A DNA stretch of 64,000 nt from Zygnema cylindricum (Eukaryota; Streptophyta; Zygnematophyceae; Zygnematales; Zygnemataceae). The notes beneath the pieces were generated by a model, which worked only from the letters and a program-made list of their open reading frames with translations, ran no database searches and was not told the origin of the DNA. The DNA is taken from the NCBI GenBank assembly GCA_037447655.1, contig JBBHKE010003327.1:1-64000 (forward strand), read 5' to 3'. Numbering within the stretch: the first letter of the stretch is position 1; each line of letters opens with the position of its first letter. Below are positions 11,510 through 21,200 of the stretch, in pieces. Both the position numbers and the translations under genes were made by a program.

Positions 11510-12378
11510 ACCAGGAGAAATCGGAAGACGAGGACTCACCCATTTCATCGCCCAAAGCTCTCCCTCCTTCCTCCAAACCGGCAGTCATGCTAGTACGACA
11601 CTTAATGCCCTACGCCTTGACGCATGTCAAAACGCTGGCTTCCTCCCAGAATCTACCCGAAAAAACCCTCATTCAGGCATTAGGGGAAGAAATTCACACT
11701 AGGAGGAAAAGGGTCGCGTTGGCATAACCGCCCAAGACAGTCTTCATGTGGGTAGAACCAAAAACCTCTATGGCAGATAGGGATTATAAGGCCCTTTCGG
11801 TGGCTCTTATCCTCAACAGGACGGGAAATTTTAAACTTAATGGATACGGCGGGTACCAGGATGCAGTGGTGGATACCGAAGCTCTTCCAAACTTAATAAC
11901 TACATCAGCGTTACAACAAATGCCCGAGGAACTCCGGCCAAAAATCAGTCCAAGTGACATATGCTTGAGCATAGTCAGCAGTGGCAGCCAACCAGTATAT
12001 GGGATCATAAAAGCCATGGAAATCGAATTTGCTGACAACGCTGGCCAGCATGTGCAGATTCGACTTCCCTTCCTAGTGGTGGAAGGTAAGCAATTTGAAA
12101 TTTTGCTGGGTATGGCGACGTGGACAAGGATGAACATGGAGTTGAGCGTATGGAAGGAACAAGTTACAGTCTCAGACCATGAGGATCCGGAAGGAACAAA
12201 AGTGGTGGTCCCCTTGGATTTGTGGAACCGGGGAAAAACGACTGTTCCGGTGTCTGGATGCTATCCCGTCTACTCTGCCTCAACCCCCTCAGAGCTGTTC
12301 AAATACTCAAACGATATCGTTGATTCTATCTAGCAATTCCCTATTTCCAAGCGGTGGGAAAGGGAGAATCAGAACCGA
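11510..12378 (+). pseudogene. Gypsy retropepsin (aspartic protease)
   Basis: In the same frame as the methyltransferase, a ~200-residue segment resembles a gypsy retropepsin. The active-site region AVVDTEALPNLI stands where D-T/S-G-A is expected (Gly changed to Glu). A flap region follows, then ILLGMATWTRMN matching the ILG-hydrophobic motif. TAA at 11725 and TAG at 12331 interrupt the frame. The changed active-site Gly predicts an inactive protease in this copy. The active enzyme would release Gag, the methyltransferase, RT and the other domains from the polyprotein. Confidence 0.7.
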
Positions 12379-13656
12379 TTGGTACAGATGGCCACACTTC
12401 GACGGGAAGTGGACAGGAGCTTGGCTGCAATATCACCCGGAGCAGCAAAAGTCCACCGGTCGGAACTTCCAACGGTTCCTAGCAAAGGGAAAGACTTCAA
12501 TCGACAAGTGGTGTCACTACAAATCCCGCTTTCAGGACTTAGGATTCTATCCCTATTTTCTGGCATTAGTTCCGATCTGGAAGCCGTCCTGAAAGCAGGA
12601 TACCAAATAGAAACTTACTCGGCGGTCGAGATTGACCCGGACGCCCGTGCAGTCAGTGAGTACCGCCTGCAACAGCTGCACCAACTTTACCCACAGCAAC
12701 TCCCGGTGTCCGCCATGTCTAACTCTCATCGCACGCTTCCCCTGAATGTGGATAATATCACGGAGTCCCATCTGGAAAAGCTCGGAAGGGTAGACCTTGT
12801 GGTCGCTGGATGGCCATGCCAAGGGTATTCGTTAGCACGACAGGGCCGAGGACACCAGGACGTTCGTAGCAGAACTTTCTTTCAAATGATCAGACTAATA
12901 ACAGGGTTACAGAAACGCCAGGACACACCAGTGGGGTACGTCTTGGAAAACGTTCACCCCACAGATGATAAAAGAAAACAGGTGGTCAACAGCTCGAACC
13001 AAGTGACCAAGGTTCTAGGGACTCCCATAGTTTTTGATGCAGCTCAGATCGGATCAAGAGCCCACAGAGGTCGGGCATATTGGACCAACTTGGTTCCTCT
13101 TCCAATCCTCCAACAGCTGTTGAGAACACAAGCTACAGATCCCAACATCACGGTCCAACAGATCCTCGGACCGGGGCGAATGGCCACACCAGTGATCACA
13201 GCCGACAAAGCACCCTTCTTCTGTTGTAATAAGCCTGGGTACCCACGGAGAGCCCTCCCAACACTGGTATCTTTTCCTAATAGCCACGCTTACCGGAAGG
13301 GCGCACCAGGAATGATCTTTGACAGTACAACCGCCATGTGGACAGCGCCGAATATTACAGAACGGGAACTAGCAATGGGGTTTCAAGAGGGAACCACAGC
13401 TGCGCTAGGGGTATCAGCCTCAAAAAAGGTGCAGTTTAATCGGACAAAGCATGGATTTAAATGCAATTTCCTGGGTGCTGAAACATTCTCTTGCATTCTC
13501 AAGCCTTCAGTCTCTAAAATCACGGACAACATACCTTCAAGCTCCACAGTTGTTGGCCATGCAAGCAACTCTAAAGCTCGAGGGGGGGAGAGAGACAAGG
13601 AGGGAAAAATTCACAGTCACCAAATTCCCAGGAACTTCCTCAGTGGGGGGAAGTAA
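12379..13656 (+). CDS. C5 cytosine-DNA methyltransferase domain inside a gypsy element
   Basis: A 425-codon open frame, in phase with the protease upstream. Motif I is LRILSLFSGISSDLEAVL (residues ~54-71, SAM binding), motif II has YSAVEID (80-86), motif IV is AGWPCQGYS with the catalytic Cys at residue 147 (12817-12819), motif VI is VLENV (188-192), and motif VIII is GSRAHRGRAYW (225-235). A weak motif IX/X lies at LPTLV (293-297) and FLGAETF (364-370). The segment NITESHLEKLGRVDLVVAG and motif VIII resemble DNMT3/DRM de novo enzymes. The motif order is canonical (I to X), unlike the rearranged plant DRM order. The whole catalytic core is open, unlike the flanking genes. It would methylate cytosine in DNA, perhaps element cDNA. 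The product would be a polyprotein segment, so the start at 12379 is only the first Met after the stop at 12331. Confidence 0.88.
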   Translation: MVQMATLRREVDRSLAAISPGAAKVHRSELPTVPSKGKDFNRQVVSLQIPLSGLRILSLFSGISSDLEAVLKAGYQIETYSAVEIDPDARAVSEYRLQQLHQLYPQQLPVSAMSNSHRTLPLNVDNITESHLEKLGRVDLVVAGWPCQGYSLARQGRGHQDVRSRTFFQMIRLITGLQKRQDTPVGYVLENVHPTDDKRKQVVNSSNQVTKVLGTPIVFDAAQIGSRAHRGRAYWTNLVPLPILQQLLRTQATDPNITVQQILGPGRMATPVITADKAPFFCCNKPGYPRRALPTLVSFPNSHAYRKGAPGMIFDSTTAMWTAPNITERELAMGFQEGTTAALGVSASKKVQFNRTKHGFKCNFLGAETFSCILKPSVSKITDNIPSSSTVVGHASNSKARGGERDKEGKIHSHQIPRNFLSGGK

Positions 13657-13803
13657 TGCCACACAAGACCCAGGAGTTTCCTTAGTGGGGGGGGGCGGAG
13701 TCCCAGAACAGGATAGCTTAGAGGAAGTTGTCAGCAGCACCGTTTTAACACATGAACAAGGGACCGACCTACAGGTAGAGCTGACCTTCGACATCTCTCT
13801 CTC
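13657..13803 (+). other. Methyltransferase-RT linker with G runs
   Basis: Coding resemblance moves to another frame here (TSSVGGSNATQDPGVSLVGG), then returns for RT. The segment repeats a TTCCTCAGTGGGGGG-type motif at about 13635 and 13680 that also occurs in the Gag region at about 9262, so a Ser/Gly-rich linker seems to have been duplicated. The frame switches fall at G runs. Confidence 0.5.
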
Positions 13804-15180
13804 TTGGGTAGATCACCGGAAGCATTGGCGGCAGTGGAACCCGAGAAGATGGACTGGACTCTAAGTGAACAGCTAGACCCACAGCAGAAGGCCCGGCTCT
13901 CCAAGCTGTTAGAAGATAACGGGCAGGTGTTCGCTTGGTCTAATACCGATGTAGGGATCTATAAAGGGACTCCTTTTTGGATTGACTTGATCGACGAGAC
14001 GGCTACTGTTTGGCAGAAACAGTACCCTCTCAGTTTCAAGGAGAAGGAGTTCATCACTTCAAAGGTGCAGACTTTGGTGGAAGCTGGGCTGGTTCAGGAG
14101 AGTACAGGACTACATGGGTTTGCCTCACCAACCGTGCTCCCGCCAAAGAAAGTCTCCTCCGGGAAAACTGTAGATTTCCGGATGTGTGGGGACTATCGAA
14201 TGCTCAACGCGGCAACTGTCTCCGACCGTTATCCTATGCCTACCCCGGAAGAGATCTTCGACTCTTTTGCTGGGGCCACCATTTACTCCACTTTGGATAT
14301 GAAAAATGGATTCCACCAGATTGCAATGGAGCCGAAACACCGGGAGAGGACTGCTTTTTGGGCCGGATCCATGCTATATGAATGGCTGTACATGCCATTT
14401 GGCCTCAAGAATGCACCTGCCAAATTCTAACGGGCCATAGACGAGGCTCTCCAGGGAATTGATTTCGCACGGTGTTATATCGACGATGTTATCATTTTCT
14501 CCAAGACATTTGAATAACACTTGGAGCACATACAGATCGTTCTCCGGGCACTCCAAGCAGTGGGTTTGAAGTGTCACCCGGGGAAGGGCATCTTTGGGGT
14601 GGAGAAAATTATTTACCTGGGTCATGAGGTGACCCCCGGGACAGTGGGTCCCCACATGGTTAAGGTGGCAACCCTAGATGCTCTTCCACCCCCGCAGGAC
14701 ATTTCTGCTCTTCGTACTTTCCTGGGCCTTGCCAACTATTACCGGCGGTTTATTCCTGAATTCAGTAGCCACGCTCAGCCATTGAACCAATTGTTGCGAA
14801 AGGACCAGGAGTGGCAGTGGAAGGAAGAACAGCAGATAGCGTTCCAATTCCTGAAGGATTCCCTCAACAGCATCCTGTGCTTCGGATGCCCGATCACCAG
14901 CGGCCTTTTCTCCTTTATACAGATTGGAGCAGGTTCGGATTAGGAGCAGTTTTGGCTCAATTAGACGATGCAGGGGCTGAGTATGTAGTGTCCTACGCAA
15001 GCTGGAGTAATAACAGAGCCGAGGGGAATTACAACAGTTACCATGGGGAATTACTCGCCGCGGTTTGGGCCATCCAGCACTTCCGGCCTTACCTCTATAG
15101 AGTACACTTCACCCTTATTACGGATCACCAGCCCCTCAAATGGATCATGGAGAACAGTAAGTTGACTGGAAAGCTAGTAG
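13804..15180 (+). pseudogene. Gypsy reverse transcriptase and truncated RNase H
   Basis: RT motifs in order: LVEAGLVQEST, FRMCGDYRMLNAAT, DRYPMPTPEEIF, STLDMKNGFHQIAM, YMPFGLKNAPAKF, then the catalytic YIDD at 14476-14487, and the connection region LGLANYYRRFIPEFS. TAA stops lie at 14428 and 14515. The frame shifts near 14890 into RNase H (FLLYTDWSRFGLGAVLAQ, YHGELLAAVWAIQHF, ITDHQPLKWI). RNase H ends abruptly at about 15180 and the LTR follows. The family is Ty3/gypsy. The enzyme would copy element RNA into DNA, but this copy cannot do so. Confidence 0.9.
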
Positions 15181-15186
15181 TTATAG

Positions 15187-16145
15187 TGAGCTCTAGTAGA
15201 GGGATACCTTAGAGAACGACACGTAACAATTGGGATTATCCCGTAGATCTTACTGTTAGCTGTCAGTATGATGTTAGTTCAGGCCCAACCACCGGGCAAA
15301 GCATTAATGACGTTGGGACAAAGTTATGCGGTTTCACGTCGAGTCAGAACTTTGTTTCATTTTGTGTGTGATAGAAGGACCCTCCGCCGCTAATCCAGCC
15401 GGGACCAATCGTCTAATTTTTAGCCCTGAGTGTAGTACAATCTGTTTTGTCTTATGTCCGTACGATAACAATTGTTGGCCGCTGATTGGCTTGTCACATT
15501 GCTTTGACTTTGGAACTTGCAATAGGACAAACTCTGGTTGTATAAGGCACTTGGGGCCGAAGGAGACAGGTTGCTTTTTCAGTACTGTCTCCTGAGAAAA
15601 CCCCCAGAGAATTAAATCAATCTTTCTGTTGGAGAACGGTTGCATTGTGTTGTTGACTCTATTGCCATCTTTGTTTTAGATTGTCTTTTGTGGAGACCGT
15701 AGCACGGGTGGGTAGTTGGCACTATCTTCTCTTTGGGCGGTTTGGACTTTCGCTGTTTGAAACTAAGAAGAGTTTTGTCGGATCCTTGCGGTGGAACCGG
15801 GAGGGGTGAGGGAGACTCATACCGGTCTTCGGGACCATTGGGAGAGGTTTTCTTCTGCTGAGTTTGGTCATCGTTGTAATCCGGGGTATGTGAATTCGCT
15901 TCACCATTATCATTCATTTCTATCTTTAATTCCATTCTCTGGGGCAAGGTGATATTGTTTAATCTGGAAAGCCGATATTTGTTATTTCTATATTTCTGCG
16001 TGGGAGTTATTTGCACACTCTTGTGGTCATCTTTGGGTTTGTCCGGAGTTTTTGCGGAAAGGATCGGACGACTCTCATTTCCTTCCTATTCTTTGGAGAG
16101 TAGCTGGGAGTGTGGCATTTAGTGGGCTTCCAGCGGAGTAGCACT
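15187..16145 (+). repeat. 3' LTR of the methyltransferase gypsy element, left end truncated
   Basis: Direct repeat of 6308-7268. Its left edge is fused to RNase H coding sequence at about 15180-15187, with no integrase, 3' untranslated region or polypurine tract in between. It is therefore a deletion junction rather than a normal LTR start. The right edge runs into a G-rich unique segment (runs of 12 and 8 G at about 16155 and 16220). Confidence 0.85.
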
Positions 16146-16369
16146 GAAATCTGGGGGGGGGGGGAGGGGGCACCTTTCTTTTCCACCCCATTCCTCCTTA
16201 CTATCTTTGCATATCCCTGGGGGGGGGTAATGAACAGAGATGGGCATTATCACGGATCCAAGGGAGCATCAGCATTTGGGGGTGGATTGCAGGTTTCTCA
16301 TGCACACCTCCTTCGACATATAACCTGGACCTCCCGGTTACCAGGCACGCTCCACATTGGTGCTTGACT
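16146..16369. other. Unshared right flank of the gypsy element, G-rich
   Basis: This segment lies between the 3' LTR repeat and copia-2. It contains long G runs and no recognised coding sequence. It ends GCTTGAC, inverted relative to GTCAAGC at 6084. It may be the outer part of the 3' LTR, absent from the 5' copy. Confidence 0.35.
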
Positions 16370-17285
16370 TATGAGAATTCTTATTGATGGGAACCGAACC
16401 ACCGGAGCAAAAGTCTCCTCATAATCTATCCCTTCCTTTTGGATGAACCCCTTTGCTACCAACCGAGCCTTATATCTCTCAATGGTATTATCTGGGTTCA
16501 CTTTCAGTTTAAACACCCATTTACACCCAATCAGTTTTTTGTCCGGAGGACACTCCACCAACTCCCAAGTATTTGCTTCCATGATAGAGGCCATCTCATC
16601 ATTTATGGCTGTAACCCACATTTATTTTTCCGAATTTTCCATTGCCTCTAAGTATGACTAAGGCTCATCAGGGTGAGACAACTTAGTTACCTTGTGATCG
16701 TCTTGTTTTTCTTGTAGCCTTTTGCTGCTTCTTCGTCCTCCCTCAAAGTCCGAAGCTCGAATGGAGGGAAGTCTTTGGTTCCTACTCGCTGTCTCATCTG
16801 CTCCCTTTTCCATAGACGTCGGTTCCGACTCCTCCTCTCTTATCTCTTCCGGGTGTATAGAGATATGAGGAGATTTTGGTATATCTCCTCCATCTTGGAT
16901 CTCCCATGAATCAGCAAACACATTTTCACTCATGTCTCTTACAGTAAGGTCGGAGTCCTCCTCACTTTGGGACTCAAAATTGATTATTATCTTCTTGGTG
17001 TATTTGAAGGTATCAAATGACTTCCCTTCATCCATGGCAACTAGATGCTTTTCCATAATGATATCTCGTTTTGCTAAGTCATAGACTCTATATCCCTTGA
17101 CATCCTCATCATATCCCACAAAATATTCCAGTTTTTCTTATCTGTGTCAAGACTGTAAACTTGACTACCAAATACTTTAAGGTGAGAAATATTTGGTTTC
17201 CTTCCAACCCATCCCAAATAAGGTGTCATTCCTTTCACGGTTGTAGTAAGGACTCTATTTTTAATGTAGTTGGCTAGGTTCATGG
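16370..17285 (-). pseudogene. copia-2: integrase C-terminus and RT N-terminal half
   Basis: On the minus strand, 17283-17074 encodes the integrase C-terminal region (MNLANYIKNRVL, YLGWVGRKPN), 17119-16658 the linker (YRVYDLAKRDIIMEKHLV), and 16621-16370 the start of RT ([46 protein letters not shown]). The reading stops at about 16370 where the gypsy insertion begins and resumes at 6083 with the next expected RT residues. A plus-strand LTR starting at 17286 cuts the integrase. Confidence 0.88.
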
Positions 17286-18251
17286 TGTTGAAATCACTAG
17301 ATTTATGGAGTATTTTCTAGGTCTGAATAGATTAGAAGAAAAAGAAAAAGCGTTGGCAGTCTGCCAACACCTCTTCCCTCTATCCCCCATACTTGTTGTC
17401 GTCACTTAAGGAGAAAGAAGGTGGTGGAGCCATGGCTGCATCAGCTCCATAGGCAGGATTGAAGAGTGACATAAGTCACTCTCAACAAAAGGTTGAGTTT
17501 GGTAGGATTTGAACCTCCGACCGGCAGAGCGTGGCGTAGCCGTCAACTCTAATCGTTCTGTCGTAGGAGTTCGTTAGATGACATAGGGTTTGATATTTAT
17601 TTAAACATTTTTTTAACGATTCTAGTCCGATTAACGGAATTACAAAGAGCGATCATAAAGATCATGTAAAATACAATACAACACGTCACGCACGAAACAA
17701 ATGAATCAGACATTTGTTTCAACGGCTGACATGAAAAACCGATTTGGATCCGACGGCCCATACTAACGCCGAGATCCCGGAATGACCGCTTTGGCGGTTT
17801 TTCAGGCGTGGCATGACTTGGCGCCACATGGCTGGACAACATTGGGACGGGGAAATCCACGGGGAGCATGGGGACGAATCATATGGAGACAAGCGTCCAC
17901 TTAATGGCCTTGCCGTACCCAGGCCGTACAAAAAGTACATCGGCCGTGGTACCTTTCTGTACTTTAAAGTCGTGTGATTGGTTTGTATGTCAGTAGATAG
18001 GGGTTGTGAGAGGGGTTTAGGACTTGGGAAAATCTGGTAGGTATCCAGCCCTCTCTTTGAGAGTTTGTATAAAATTGGCATCTTTGCTGGCTCATAACTT
18101 ATCAGCTGGTTGGCCGTTTTCAGTGATTTTTTTTGCTACGGACTCAAGGGAGTCCAAACGGCACAGAGGTGCTGCCAACTTGAGAATCTCTTTATTTTTT
18201 CAACAAGGATCTGTGACACTCTCGCCTCCTCTTTCACTCGTATAGATTGCA
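17286..18251 (+). repeat. Plus-strand LTR of the copia-1/copia-3 family
   Basis: It begins TGTTGAAATCAC directly after copia-2 integrase sequence. Inside are the landmarks of the family: TATTTTCTAGG near the start, ACAAAAAGTAC-type repeats, the GACTCAAGGGAGTC palindrome near 18143, and on the opposite strand a tRNA-like T-arm (AGGTTCAAATCCT) at about 17505. The right end is placed near 18251 by a TTGCA ending similar to copia-3 and is uncertain. No internal element sequence follows, so it may be a solo LTR or truncated. Confidence 0.65.
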
Positions 18252-21200
18252 CTTCGCCCACGTCATCGCTTTCATGCCGTTTTCAAACATTTTGGAATTG
18301 TGTAAGACGAAATGGCGAACATTTTGTTGCGGGCCAACTCCACCATTGATGACGTGGCAAAAGCCTACGCTTTTACTGGAGTGGCTTTTGCCATTTTTCT
18401 TCCTATAATGCAAATACAATTTTTGGAGACGCATGGATTCTGCCTTGTTATCCTTTCACTTATTTGTCGGTGTTTTTTTGAGCCGGTTATTGTTGTCCAT
18501 AGCCTATTTTAGCCATGGATTACTCTCGGAAGCACCACAGACTACCCCCAAAAACAACTGTGTTTCAGACGGCACAGATTATTCCACAATAACCAAAATC
18601 AGTTGAAACTTCACGAGCATGCATTAAATTTTAAATACTGTTAACTCCCATAGTTACATTAAAATCCACCAAGACATTTGAAAGATATGAGCTGCAGAGT
18701 TTCCCAAAAACATTTGACCGCTTACCAAACTAATCAGGTAGACTCCTCACACAATTCTACAAAAACAACAAAACAAAACGAAACTACACACACATATTTT
18801 TTCTGTATCATAGAATATACTCACAAAGTTTTGCATCAAAATAACAATCAGAGTGATCACAATAACAGGTCAAAGTTGCAAAAAATCAGTCTGCCATGTC
18901 TTTGATAAACTCAGTTGTGATAATAAAAATAGTCTAAGTCCTACAAGTTATACTCAGAGAGTTCAGTACTGAATGTACGGAGGCATACCAATGGTTCGTT
19001 ATCTACCACCTACTTAAATTAATGTGATTATACCCGAAAATTTTGAGGTATGTAAGAATGAATGAATCTATACTAATAAACTAAGTACCAAAAAGACAAA
19101 TCTATGTTTTATAAAATATTTACACCGACACCTCCGCAAATTTTGCATACTAAGCGTCAGCGTGCTTAGTCACTTGACGACAAGTACACGTAGCAAACGG
19201 ACATCACATACGTACGGTCCACTTGGTAAAACATCATCATAAATAGTGTGCACCCACAAAAATATCGGCTGACACCGTCCGAGCTTCAAATTTATTATGA
19301 ACTACTTTGTCGAAGTGATACCGTACTATCCAGAACTTGTCCGTACTGAAACCGCGTCCTTTGCAATAAATGCGGCTTTCGCAAATGTGTTTCGTACGGT
19401 CGGCGTACATTTTCAATCACTTCAAATTTTTGACATCGGGTTGCTTCGCGATCCGCCGTCCATTTCCCATCACATTCCGCGCCACTCAATTTGTTCCTTA
19501 CGTCGCTTTAATTTATCTTAACATTTACTCGTGTAATCAATGAAACCATGCAAACCTCCACGCTAAATTTTGTGAGTACTTACGAACTATATTTTGCGTC
19601 GAGTACGCACGAAACCTCGCGTACGCATGAAGTTTCGCGTACGCACAAAACTAACTGTTCCAAAAAAACAGTTATGTCTTTACGAATCTTTATTATTTTC
19701 TCTTATTTTATGAGGCTTACTTGAAGGTAACTCTTATCTTTTTAATTTATGTTCTAGTTTTGCTTTTGTTTCCCTCCTTTCACCCTTTCCGTTGACCATT
19801 TTATTTAAGCTTGTTTTTTTTCCTACTTATAAATATTCAGGTTGTGAGTTTTTAAATAAATATTGTGATTGTTTAAAAGGGAAATACAAATTCGTTTGTT
19901 ATGTTTTGGTTGAACAATGCTGTCTTTCTTTTGAAACGGAAAAGGTATGCAACTCCTTTTCGTATTTTACTTATTTTTCTTATCATTCGTTTTATTTTCC
20001 TCTTTTCGATATCAGTGCATATGCAAGAGTCAACTTCCGAAAATCGGTAAAGGATGGCTTGAGTGTTAGTCTCAAAGTATGTTGTGCAAAAAAAAAAAAA
20101 AAATGATGAAAAAGTTTATACTAACTCAGACCATCAATGTTATAGTGAAAATGTTTTTGTGTTTATTTTTTTGTTTTAGAAAACAGTGACAGCTTCGGTA
20201 ACTAAATACATTTATAAATTTCATCAATTTTGTCTCAACTAGAATAGTAATTATGGAATCGTTTTGTGTTATATTTAAAAAAAAACACAGTTTTGTAAAT
20301 TGTACGCTTGACAGATTCATTATCTTGAATGGATACAAAACATGGAAATGTGCATTTGTTTAGTTTTTGTTACATGTCTTTAAAAAGGATTTTCAGCCAA
20401 ACAACAAAAATATATTAAAAAATGTGGTGCAAATTTTATTCCCGCTTAAACTTAAAATCATTGTATTTAAATCATTTAACGGATCGACAACTGAACTTGA
20501 ATCCTCATTTATATTTTTTTTTCAGGTTGGGGCAAAAGTTTTTCAATTATTTTTGACAAAATATTAGAGTTGACTTTATACATTTCTTTCCCTAAAAGAG
20601 GATAGTGAAATGATTTGTATAAAAATGAAATACAAATGAGAGAATAGAGAAAAGATTCATCAGAACGTGAAAAGGTTGAGAAGTTTGCCGAAATTCAAAG
20701 CATACATTCAGTTTGGCAGTGTGTAAAATAGTGAAATTTTGGTGCAATAATTGTCTTTTTTGACATGAAATAAATGATTGTAATGAAATTTTTAGTATGT
20801 TAAATATTTTTAAGCCAATTATACTCCAATGATGATGTTATTACTCTTTATTCTATTGATATATGCGTTGTTTTTGTTCAATACCAAATGATTTTGTTTT
20901 GTACGTCTTTACGTCTGCTATGGAATGATGACAATTTCTTTAGTGTGTCATGGATGATGACTGACCAGCGACAAGGCATTTACGTCGCTGGATTATAAAC
21001 TAGCTGTGATTTAATGTCATCGATTCATTGTCATCGCAGACCAATCAACTGGCTTCGGCACTGTTTCTCACTTGAAGACTAACCAGCGTCGAGAATGTGT
21101 TATCGCTAAACTGTAAAACATCAGTAAAGCAATTGTTGTTTAACCAAAAATCAATGAGAACGTTGTGACATCAGTGCACAATCCTTTGGCTATCTGGCAA

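Larger units (their letters stand above)
6084..16369 (+). mobile_element. Gypsy retrotransposon carrying a DNA cytosine methyltransferase
   Basis: Two near-identical direct repeats (~955 bp, 6308-7268 and 15187-16145) flank Gag, protease, a C5-DNA methyltransferase, reverse transcriptase and RNase H, in that order on the plus strand. RT before any integrase and the YIDD-type RT place it with Ty3/gypsy. No integrase is present: RNase H breaks off at about 15180 directly against the 3' LTR. The insertion splits the copia-2 RT gene. About 225 bp on each outer side (6084-6307, 16146-16369) are not shared between the repeats. The outermost bases are GTCAAGC and GCTTGAC, an inverted pair, so the true LTRs may extend to them. 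No clear target duplication or standard primer site was found. Confidence 0.9.

Noticed and set aside
12379-13656. The methyltransferase as an independent host gene
   Set aside because: It has no introns or promoter of its own, shares the reading frame of the upstream protease and lies between protease and RT within paired LTRs.
6084-16369. GTCAAGC/GCTTGAC ends as those of a DNA transposon
   Set aside because: A 7-bp inverted pair is short, the LTR element already explains most of the insertion, and no target duplication or transposase supports it. I keep it only as a possible LTR boundary.
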